Shown: positions 1-5,482 of the stretch, in pieces
How the letters are laid out: each line of letters opens with the position of its first letter
Numbering within the stretch: position 1 is the first letter of the stretch
NCBI GenBank assembly: GCA_030601015.1
Contig: JAUVUO010000056.1
Span: 1-7,763 of the forward strand
DNA: 7,763 nt
Direction of reading: 5' to 3'
Origin: Candidatus Omnitrophota bacterium
Lineage (GTDB): Bacteria > Omnitrophota > Gorgyraeia > Duberdicusellales > 4484-171
Position numbers and translations under genes: made by a program
The notes under the pieces: model-generated
What the model was told of the DNA's origin: nothing
What the model saw: only the letters and a program-made list of their open reading frames with translations
Databases searched by the model: none

Positions 1-845
1 CTATTTATTTTTCTCATTAACCCTTTTAACACTTTCGATGGGCCAACTTCATAGAAACAATTTACTCCTTTTCCTATCATAAATTCCACACAATCTTTCC
101 ATAATACCGGTGAAACTAATTGTTCCAATAAATTAAATTTGATTTCTTCATTTTTTGTATGTGCCTTGCCGGTAAAATTACTTACAATAGGGATTTTTGC
201 GTCATTAAATACCATACCTTCCATAACTTTACTCAAAGCCTCTTTAGCCTCGGACATAAAAGGTGAATGAAAACCGCCGCTAACTTCGAGTTCGATAACT
301 CTTGCCTTTTCCGCGGATAATACGTTCTTTATTTTATCCTTATCATCTATGCTTAAAGATACGACTATTTGTTTAGATGAATTTAAATTTGATATATAAA
401 AACCTTCTTTTTGGGCCATATCTTTTAAAATATCTTTTTCAATGTTCATAACCGCGAACATTGTAGAAGGATTATTCAAAGCGGCCTTGCGCATAGCCAG
501 CCCCCGTTCCCGCACCAGAATAACTAAATCTTTTAAAGAAAGAACTTCCGATGCATGCAAACAACTATATTCTCCTAAACTTAATCCGGACAAATAATCT
601 ATACCTACTTTTTTATCTTTAAACAATTCAAAGGAAGCTACACTTACAGCTAAAATAGCTAACTGCTGAATTGCTGTATCTTTAAGTTCGGAACCTTGGC
701 CTGTAAAACATTTTTCAGATAAATTAATCCCTAAAATACCATCTATCGTAGAAAAAATATCTTTAGCTTTAGCATAGTTATCATATAAACTTTTACCCAT
801 TCCTATATATTGAGCACCTTGTCCCGGAAAAATTATTGAATTCAT
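1..845 (-). CDS. fabD: Malonyl-CoA:ACP transacylase FabD, 3' end outside window
   Basis: Transfers malonyl groups from CoA to acyl carrier protein, supplying the extender unit for cytoplasmic type II fatty-acid synthesis. The 281 visible codons begin MNSIIFPGQGAQ, with the family's FPGQG loop at residues 6-10. The nucleophile motif reads GLSLGEY at 87-93 (Ser89); most homologues have GHSLG, so His is replaced by Leu here. Arg114 in RERG fits the malonyl-carboxylate-binding Arg, and His193 in GGFHSPFM fits the catalytic His. The frame is still open at base 1; E. coli FabD is about 309 residues, so perhaps 10-30 residues are missing. The start is ATG at 845, with AAGGAA at 849-854 as a close-set ribosome site. 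It follows fabH after a 19-bp gap, so the two are almost certainly cotranscribed. fabG and acpP would be expected beyond the edge (inference). Confidence 0.95.
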   Translation of the reverse strand, partial: MNSIIFPGQGAQYIGMGKSLYDNYAKAKDIFSTIDGILGINLSEKCFTGQGSELKDTAIQQLAILAVSVASFELFKDKKVGIDYLSGLSLGEYSCLHASEVLSLKDLVILVRERGLAMRKAALNNPSTMFAVMNIEKDILKDMAQKEGFYISNLNSSKQIVVSLSIDDKDKIKNVLSAEKARVIELEVSGGFHSPFMSEAKEALSKVMEGMVFNDAKIPIVSNFTGKAHTKNEEIKFNLLEQLVSPVLWKDCVEFMIGKGVNCFYEVGPSKVLKGLMRKIN

Positions 846-864
846 GACTTCCTTTTATTTATGT

Positions 865-1845
865 TTATACCCATTTAATAACACAACTACCCCAAACCAA
901 GCCTCCGCCAAAGGCATCAACAACAACTATATCTCCGGAGTTTATTTTGTTTTCTTCAACCGCTTCACATAAAGCAACCGCGCTGGAAGCTGAAGACATA
1001 TTCCCATAACGCTCAACATTGATATAAACATTGTCAAAAGAAAGGCCTAATCTTTTTACTACAGCATCAATTATTCGTTTATTTGCCTGATGAGGAATTA
1101 ACATATCTACGTCTGAGTTTGTTAACCCCGCCTTTTTTAATGAATTTTCTGCTGTTTGAGTCATAGCTCTTACTGCTAAACGAAACAAATCAGTTCCTTT
1201 CATTTTTATCGTATGAAGGCGTTGGGTCACTGTCTCTAGGGATGCCGGCATCCTTGATCCTCCGGCAGGTAAGCTTAAAACTTCCGATTCAGAACCATCA
1301 GCACCTAAGTCCGCGCTAAGAAAACCTTGTTTAGAACTTTGAGTCAATACAGCTGCTCCAGCACCGTCTCCAAACAAAATGCATGTTGACCGATCCTGCC
1401 AATCTGTAATTGTTGTGAGTACTTCACTTCCGACAACTAATATATTTTTATACAACCCGCCTTGGATAAACTGCCAGGCAGTAGTTAAACCATAAACAAA
1501 TCCCGCGCAAGCAGCAGAAATGTCCAAACACCCGGCTTTTCTTGCTTTTAAATAATTTTGAAGATAACACGCTGTGGAAGGAAACATTGTGTCAGGTGTA
1601 ATGGTAGCAACTATTATTAAATCCAAGTCTTGCGGATTTATTCCGGCTTTTTTTAACGCTATCTTAGAAGCTTTATAAGCAAGGCTGGATGTCCCTTCAT
1701 GTTCCTTCAGTATCCGCCGTTCTTTTATCCCGGTACGGCCCCTTATCCACTCATCATTTGTATCAACTTTTTTTTCTAAATCAGCGTTTGTAACTATATC
1801 AGGCGGTAAATATTTCCCTAACCCCACTATCTTGGCATATGTCAT
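865..1845 (-). CDS. fabH: Beta-ketoacyl-ACP synthase III FabH
   Basis: Condenses an acyl-CoA primer, usually acetyl-CoA, with malonyl-ACP to start each fatty-acid chain. The 326 residues match the family's usual length (E. coli FabH is 317). The thiolase-fold catalytic triad is visible: Cys113 in SAACAGF, His252 in PHQANKRI and Asn282 in YGNMSSAS. The FGDGAGA glycine loop is at 158-164, and the C-terminus has the usual FGGGLVWGS signature. The N-terminus, MTYAKIVGLGKYLP, aligns with the family from its first residues, so the ATG at 1845 is chosen although it lies 47 bp inside the plsX reading frame. An AGGAG ribosome site at 1851-1855, also inside plsX, supports this start. Primer preference (acetyl or branched) cannot be read from the sequence. 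Confidence 0.97.
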   Translation of the reverse strand: MTYAKIVGLGKYLPPDIVTNADLEKKVDTNDEWIRGRTGIKERRILKEHEGTSSLAYKASKIALKKAGINPQDLDLIIVATITPDTMFPSTACYLQNYLKARKAGCLDISAACAGFVYGLTTAWQFIQGGLYKNILVVGSEVLTTITDWQDRSTCILFGDGAGAAVLTQSSKQGFLSADLGADGSESEVLSLPAGGSRMPASLETVTQRLHTIKMKGTDLFRLAVRAMTQTAENSLKKAGLTNSDVDMLIPHQANKRIIDAVVKRLGLSFDNVYINVERYGNMSSASSAVALCEAVEENKINSGDIVVVDAFGGGLVWGSCVIKWV

Positions 1846-2830
1846 TAATTCTCCTACTAATGCTCTTGGTCAAATCTCTATTTAACTCACGAACAGCCGC
1901 CTTAACCGCATTTTTTACTGCTAAACTGTTAGAACGGCCATGTCCGATAATAACGATTCCATCAACCCCCAAAAGCGGTGCTCCCCCGTATTCAGCATAA
2001 TTGATTGAACGTTTAAACTCTAAAAGATTTTTCTTTGATAAAAATAAACCAACTTTGCCTATAAAATTTTTTTTCATTGCTTCAATAAAAGATTTAGCAA
2101 TTATTTCAGCGCTTCCTTCGGCGACTTTTAACGCGATATTACCAACAAAACCATCGCAGACGATACAATCACAATTCCCTGAAAGTAATTCTTTTGCTTC
2201 CAAATTACCGATAAAGTTTAAAGGAGCTACTGTGAAAAGTTTATGAACTTTTTTTAAAACGCCTAACCCTTTTGACGCTTCCTCTCCAATATTTAGAAGT
2301 CCTACTGACGGATTTTTTTTATTTAAACATAATTCGTAATAAACCGATGCCATTATGCCATAATGGAAAAGATGTATCGGTTTACAATCAATATTAGCGC
2401 CTACATCTATAACAAGAGATACTCCTCTCTTTGTAGGCAGCATTAATGCTATTCCCGGGCGTTCTACTCCTTCTATTAGTCTTAATTTTATCGTTGCGGA
2501 GCAAACCACAGCTCCGGTATTACCGCATGAAACAAAAGCATCTACTTTTTTCTGTTTAAGGAGATCCATCCCAACAACAATAGATGACTTCTTTTTCTTT
2601 CGTACAGATAATAACGGAGATTCATCCATTTCAATCTTTTCAGGAGCATCAACTATAATGAAATCATTTAATGAATAGTTATGTTTATCCAGATAAGATT
2701 TAATCTCATTTTCTATACCTATTAAGACTATATCTTCATTAAATTCCTTTTTAGCTAAGACCGCACCTTCGATAATCGCGGCTGGCGCTGAATCGCCGCC
2801 CGAAACATCTATAGCAATTTTATAACTCAC
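1799..2830 (-). CDS. plsX: Phosphate acyltransferase PlsX, GTG start
   Basis: Converts acyl-ACP to acyl-phosphate, the donor used by PlsY in the first acylation of glycerol-3-phosphate. It thus joins fatty-acid and phospholipid synthesis, acting peripherally at the membrane. The 343 residues fit the family range (about 330-356). Family motifs are present: IAIDVSGGDSAP at 5-16 (commonly DAMGGD.AP), SCGNTGA at 101-107, DVGAN at 142-146, LLNIGEE at 178-184, CDGFVGNIALK at 225-235, YGGAPLLGV at 281-289 and GHGRS at 296-300. The start is GTG at 2830, fixed by the family N-terminus and by AAGGAG at 2838-2843. It lies 76 bp after rpmF, and its last 15 codons plus stop overlap fabH by 47 bp. An AT-only inverted repeat sits just upstream. 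Confidence 0.96.
   Translation of the reverse strand: MSYKIAIDVSGGDSAPAAIIEGAVLAKKEFNEDIVLIGIENEIKSYLDKHNYSLNDFIIVDAPEKIEMDESPLLSVRKKKKSSIVVGMDLLKQKKVDAFVSCGNTGAVVCSATIKLRLIEGVERPGIALMLPTKRGVSLVIDVGANIDCKPIHLFHYGIMASVYYELCLNKKNPSVGLLNIGEEASKGLGVLKKVHKLFTVAPLNFIGNLEAKELLSGNCDCIVCDGFVGNIALKVAEGSAEIIAKSFIEAMKKNFIGKVGLFLSKKNLLEFKRSINYAEYGGAPLLGVDGIVIIGHGRSNSLAVKNAVKAAVRELNRDLTKSISRRINDICQDSGVREIFTA
1851..1855 (-). promoter_or_regulatory. Ribosome binding site of fabH, inside plsX
   Basis: AGGAG on the minus strand lies 5 nt before the fabH ATG and within the final codons of plsX. It supports the overlapping start and suggests coupled translation of the two genes. Confidence 0.75.
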
Positions 2831-2837
2831 TAAATTT

Positions 2838-2843
2838 CTCCTT
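2838..2843 (-). promoter_or_regulatory. Ribosome binding site fixing the plsX GTG start
   Basis: AAGGAG lies 7 nt before the GTG at 2830. No ATG gives the PlsX N-terminus in this frame, so this site decides the start. Confidence 0.8.
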
Positions 2844-2858
2844 ACTAATAATTAAAAC

Positions 2859-2883
2859 TTTATAAAATCTTAAATTTTATAAA
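2859..2883. repeat. AT-only perfect inverted repeat between rpmF and plsX
   Basis: TTTATAAAAT at 2859-2868 and its exact reverse complement at 2874-2883 are separated by 5 bp. The dyad lies about 28 bp upstream of the plsX GTG. It has no G-C pairs in the stem and no clean U tract, so a terminator is unlikely. A regulator-binding operator is possible but unproven. In DNA this AT-rich, a chance origin is also credible. Confidence 0.55.
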
Positions 2884-2906
2884 AATCAATATTTTAAAAA
2901 ACTACT

Positions 2907-3113
2907 TTAACTGTCTTTTCTCTTTTTCTTTTCTTTAATCTTTATTTCCACAACTTCCCTATCCCTATAATACCCGCAAAATGGACAAACCATATGTGCT
3001 GGTTTAAGTTTCTTACATTGCATACACTTTACAAGTAACGGGCATGTCAACTTTTGATGAGTTCTCCTTTTCTTACTTCGGGATAATGAATGTTTTCTTT
3101 TTGGATGTGCCAT
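2907..3113 (-). CDS. rpmF: Large-subunit ribosomal protein bL32
   Basis: Structural protein of the 50S subunit. The 68 residues open with MAHPKRKHSLSRSKKRR, the basic, Ser/Arg-rich N-terminus typical of bL32. They continue through a zinc ribbon with Cys30-x2-Cys33 and Cys43-x2-Cys46 (VCPFCGYYRDREVV), so this is a zinc-binding form. The tail after residue 58 is Lys/Glu-rich and somewhat longer than in many homologues. The start is ATG at 3113, behind the strongest ribosome site in the window, AAGGAGGT at 3120-3127. It follows the yceD-like gene after 69 bp, the standard pairing, and precedes plsX. The strong site fits the high expression needed for a ribosomal protein. Confidence 0.97.
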   Translation of the reverse strand: MAHPKRKHSLSRSKKRRTHQKLTCPLLVKCMQCKKLKPAHMVCPFCGYYRDREVVEIKIKEKKKRKDS

Positions 3114-3119
3114 TAATTT

Positions 3120-3127
3120 ACCTCCTT
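3120..3127 (-). promoter_or_regulatory. Consensus ribosome binding site of rpmF
   Basis: AAGGAGGT lies 6 nt before the rpmF ATG, a full match to the anti-Shine-Dalgarno complement. It shows that this organism uses the classical sequence. Confidence 0.85.
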
Positions 3128-3182
3128 ACCTTAATTTTATATTTAAATGATTCGTTTTTAAAATACACCAAAAATATTTTTT

Positions 3183-3638
3183 CTATATGTCTAACCGGGT
3201 GCCTTCTTCAAATCTAATATCTTTTAAATTTTCAGAGCAGCCGCATTTTTCAAAATTCAAATTTTTTCCGCATTGAGAACATAAACCTTTACAATCCGGC
3301 ATACAAAGTGGCTTCATCGGATAATTTAATAAAATTTCCTCTCTCAAATCAATATCTAAATTTAAGTATTCTCCTACTGTATCAATATTATAGGCCTTTT
3401 TAAACTCTAATTTATTGATTTTATCGGTATTAATTAAACACCGTGAACATATTATTTCAGCATGAGTAGTTAATTCACCTTGGACTAAAAGTTCTTTATA
3501 AATTCTTCGAACTTCACAATGTATACCAATATTATCAACAAATTTAACCTCAGAACTGTCTATTTCCCAAGAAACAGCAGGAATATTTTCGTCTAAGGCT
3601 ATCGGTTTATCTTTTATTTGATCGACTTTTATTTTCAT
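3183..3638 (-). CDS. yceD: YceD/DUF177 family rRNA-accumulation protein
   Basis: Member of the DUF177 family, called large ribosomal RNA subunit accumulation protein YceD in E. coli, where it is linked to 23S rRNA accumulation; the molecular mechanism is not settled. The 151 residues fall in the usual size range. A CSRC pair at 64-67 is followed by the diagnostic C-terminal cysteine cluster: Cys112, Cys116, then GLCSQCGKNLN at 118-128, and CGC at 132-134. These probably bind metal (inference). The family's closing D-x-RF element is at 140-143. The ATG at 3638 lies 32 bp inside the end of coaD, with only an A-rich, weak ribosome site, so translation is probably coupled to coaD. Position directly before rpmF is the conserved context and strongly supports the call. 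Confidence 0.9.
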   Translation of the reverse strand: MKIKVDQIKDKPIALDENIPAVSWEIDSSEVKFVDNIGIHCEVRRIYKELLVQGELTTHAEIICSRCLINTDKINKLEFKKAYNIDTVGEYLNLDIDLREEILLNYPMKPLCMPDCKGLCSQCGKNLNFEKCGCSENLKDIRFEEGTRLDI

Positions 3639-4110
3639 CTAACTTTTTTCTTAGAGCTTTTAAAGCCGAAATAGGCAAAAATTTATGTAAATCTGCTCCT
3701 AATGTAAATATTTCTTTTAGAAGTCTGGAAGAAATAAATGAATATTCAGGATGCGGCATTAAAAAAATTGTTTCTATCTTAGGTGCTAAATTTCTATTTG
3801 TTAATGCCATCTGAAACTCATATTCAAAATCAGATATCATCCTTAATCCTCGAACTATAACATTTATTTTTTTTTTTTTGGCAAAATCGACAACAAGGCC
3901 GTCAAACCCTTCAACACTTATGCTTTTGATATTTTTAGTTGATTTTTTTACTAGAGATATCCTTTCTTCATATGAAAAAAAAGTGTTTTTTATCGGATTT
4001 TTTACGACAGAAATAATAATGTTTTCGCAAAAAGTAACTGCGCGTTTTGCTATGTCAATATGTCCGTTCGTTATTGGATCAAATGTCCCGGGATAAATAG
4101 CTGATTTCAA
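3607..4110 (-). CDS. coaD: Phosphopantetheine adenylyltransferase CoaD, TTG start
   Basis: Joins ATP and 4'-phosphopantetheine to give dephospho-CoA and pyrophosphate, the penultimate step of CoA synthesis, in the cytoplasm. The 167 residues match the family (about 160). The nucleotidyltransferase signature YPGTFDPITNGH at 6-17 carries the T-x-G-H motif at 14-17. Further family motifs are VRGLR..SDFEYE at 87-98, the MALTNRNLAP segment at 101-110, and YSFISSRLLKEI at 123-134, a variant of the usual ISS..VKE. The start is TTG at 4110, set by the MKSAIYPGTFDP alignment and by AAGGAG at 4118-4123. A run of 13 A's (3867-3879) encodes KKKK near residues 78-81 and could cause slippage. The 3' end overlaps the yceD-like gene. 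Confidence 0.96.
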   Translation of the reverse strand: MKSAIYPGTFDPITNGHIDIAKRAVTFCENIIISVVKNPIKNTFFSYEERISLVKKSTKNIKSISVEGFDGLVVDFAKKKKINVIVRGLRMISDFEYEFQMALTNRNLAPKIETIFLMPHPEYSFISSRLLKEIFTLGADLHKFLPISALKALRKKLDENKSRSNKR

Positions 4111-4117
4111 AGTTAAG

Positions 4118-4123
4118 CTCCTT
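4118..4123 (-). promoter_or_regulatory. Ribosome binding site fixing the coaD TTG start
   Basis: AAGGAG lies 7 nt before the TTG at 4110. The next in-frame ATG falls well inside the conserved protein, so this site supports the rare start codon. Confidence 0.8.
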
Positions 4124-4166
4124 ATTTTTATTCTTACTTTTTTAACTATTTTATAAATATGAAAGT

Positions 4167-4712
4167 TTATTTCTTTTTATATATCAAATTTAACGTCTGA
4201 GCATGTTTTCTCTTTAATATCAAAATAAACTTATTATTTTCTTCGATATACTCATCATTAACGCTGCAAAAAACAACTATGTACCCAGAATGTGTTAATA
4301 TATCATACTCCTCTAGGGCTTGCAAGGCTTTTGTAACCATCCCGGAGGAATAAGGAGGGTCTAAAAAAATAAGGTCAAAACTCTCCTTAAACACTGAAAA
4401 ATCTTGAATAGCAAAAAAACTATCCTTCAAAACAACTGTTGTATCATCTTGTAACCCTAAAACTGATATATTTTTCTTTACAAATATAATGGATTTTCTT
4501 GCTGAATCTACAAAAACAGCTTCTTTTGCTCCTCTAGATAAAGATTCTATCCCTAAAGCTCCTGACCCCGCAAACAAATCTAACACTTTTTTCCCTTCGA
4601 ATTCTCCGCTTAGAATATCAAAACAAGATTTTTTTACCATTACAGATACAGGCCTAACATCCAAAGGCACAATGATATTTTTATTCTTATATTTACCGCC
4701 TATTATTTTCAT
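4167..4712 (-). CDS. rsmD: 16S rRNA (guanine-N2)-methyltransferase RsmD
   Basis: Family enzymes methylate the N2 of G966 (E. coli numbering) in 16S rRNA of the small subunit, using S-adenosylmethionine. The 181 residues match the family. The N-terminus MKIIGGKYKNKNI matches the family start. The SAM-binding motif I is VLDLFAGSGALGIESLSRGA at 43-62, and the catalytic motif IV is DLIFLDPPY at 113-121. The conserved block normally reading RPTTDRVREALFNIL is here RPVSVMVKKSCFDIL (20-34), keeping Arg-Pro and the Phe..Ile-Leu but losing Asp-Arg. The start is ATG at 4712, with AAGGAG at 4723-4728. coaD follows 56 bp downstream, a very common pairing. Upstream is 210 bp of repeats and then transposase debris. 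Confidence 0.92.
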   Translation of the reverse strand: MKIIGGKYKNKNIIVPLDVRPVSVMVKKSCFDILSGEFEGKKVLDLFAGSGALGIESLSRGAKEAVFVDSARKSIIFVKKNISVLGLQDDTTVVLKDSFFAIQDFSVFKESFDLIFLDPPYSSGMVTKALQALEEYDILTHSGYIVVFCSVNDEYIEENNKFILILKRKHAQTLNLIYKKK

Positions 4713-4744
4713 AACAAATTTTCTCCTTTATTAAGACATCAGGC

Positions 4745-4792
4745 TTGAGACCTGAGACTTAAGACAAAAAATAAATACTAAATACAAAACAC
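4745..4792. repeat. Degenerate 7-bp tandem repeat array
   Basis: On the plus strand the units read TTGAGAC, CTGAGAC and TTAAGAC, then a 6-bp A run, then TAAATAC, TAAATAC and AAAACAC. Six of seven units are exactly 7 bp and end in AC. The array lies 16 bp upstream of the rsmD ribosome site. Confidence 0.65.
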
Positions 4793-4809
4793 AATTATTA
4801 CTGTCCGAG

Positions 4810-4829
4810 ATTCCTGCATTCGCAGGAAT
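4810..4829. repeat. ATTCCTGC hairpin, dispersed-repeat type
   Basis: ATTCCTGC, a 4-bp ATTC loop, then GCAGGAAT form a perfect 8-bp stem. The layout resembles short ATTCC...GGAAT dispersed palindromes known in other bacteria, such as the dRS3 repeats of Neisseria. No T tract follows on either strand, so it is not called a terminator. Confidence 0.65.
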
Positions 4830-4922
4830 GACAATTTCAGGGCATTTTCCCATTAATTGTATATTCTTTTTATCTTTTTTCCAGACTTTTATTGTTTTAT
4901 TTTTATTAACGGTTTTGATATT

Positions 4923-5451
4923 TTATCTCCCATAGTATTCATCGTTATCCCAGGTTGCCAGGTTATCTCTGATGTATTCACGGATAATGTTTAGTGATTT
5001 TTAATTTCTGATAATATGGTTGTAATGATTACGCTGCCAGATATTATCACCGGGAGAATTGCGTATTATATTAATTTGCGTTGTAACTATAGATTTAAAT
5101 CCTGCAATTACTGCCCCAATTGATTTTGATTGTGGCCAGACGAAGGGGCGACCGGTTGTTTGCCCTTTTCTTGATATTTATCATTATAATTAATACGTAT
5201 AATGCCATGAATATGATTGGGCATGACAACGTATTGGTCTAATTCTATTTCATCTCGAATATTTGCTGTTTTGCCCCATTCTTTTTCAACAATTTTTCCA
5301 TATTTATTTAATATTAATTCGGGCGAACAGCCGTTCCTCCTACGATATCACCAAATAAACATCTTTTATTATATGAACAAATGGTGACAAAATAGAACCC
5401 GTTATCCGAATAATTATAATTATTTAATCTATTATTTTTACGTGTTAACAT
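4923..5451 (-). pseudogene. REP-associated tyrosine transposase (Y1/HUH family), frameshifted
   Basis: A decayed copy of a single-domain IS200-like Y1 transposase of the REP-associated (RAYT) type, which acts on single-stranded hairpin DNA. From the ATG at 5451 the first frame reads NGFYFVTICSYNKRCLFGDIV. A second frame (about 5320 to 5135) reads LNKYGKIVEKEWGKT, then ELDQYVVMPNHIHGII, with the HxH metal motif at 5207-5215. A third frame reads SKSIGAVIAGFKSIVT and then NIWQRNHYNHIIRN. It meets an in-frame TAA at 5001-5003 (family members have Glu or another residue there) and ends at 4923-4925. The lesions are one missing base in the palindrome near 5337, one near 5135, and the TAA. Rebuilt length is about 176 residues, normal for the family. 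It cannot make an active enzyme. Confidence 0.9.
5322..5404 (-). repeat. Direct repeat copy 1, inside the transposase pseudogene
   Basis: This 83-bp stretch matches 7595-7678 in the same orientation, with 4 mismatches and one 1-bp gap over 84 columns (about 94%). It covers transposase codons from NGF to the palindrome. The two copies flank recG. Confidence 0.9.
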
Positions 5452-5482
5452 TTGATTTTCACCAATTAACCATTCAACCAAT

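Larger units (their letters stand above)
4713..4922. other. Non-coding, repeat-bearing gap upstream of rsmD
   Basis: No gene is supported here. Reading from rsmD outward, it holds the rsmD ribosome site (4723-4728), a degenerate 7-bp repeat array (4745-4792), a perfect hairpin (4810-4829) and a T-rich stretch (4861-4922) ending at the transposase stop. No convincing promoter was found by eye, so rsmD could be read from recG or from an unrecognised promoter. Confidence 0.7.

Noticed and set aside
2001..2246. Plus-strand open frame opposite plsX
   Set aside because: It lies wholly antisense to a clearly conserved gene, and the predicted residues show no family pattern.
2831..2906. FapR-type operator before plsX
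   Set aside because: The dyad here is entirely A/T and does not match the FapR site as I know it; no fapR gene is present.
3878..4096. Plus-strand open frame opposite coaD
   Set aside because: Antisense shadow of coaD, with no recognisable domain.
4489..4734. Plus-strand open frame opposite rsmD
   Set aside because: Antisense shadow of rsmD, with no similarity that I recognise.
4745..4829. CRISPR array
   Set aside because: Units are only 7 bp with no spacers, and no cas genes are nearby.
4831..4880. Possible plus-strand terminator (ACAATT...AATTGT with inner GGG/CCC, then T-rich sequence)
   Set aside because: The stem is broken by a 3x3 internal loop and no plus-strand gene lies upstream of it.
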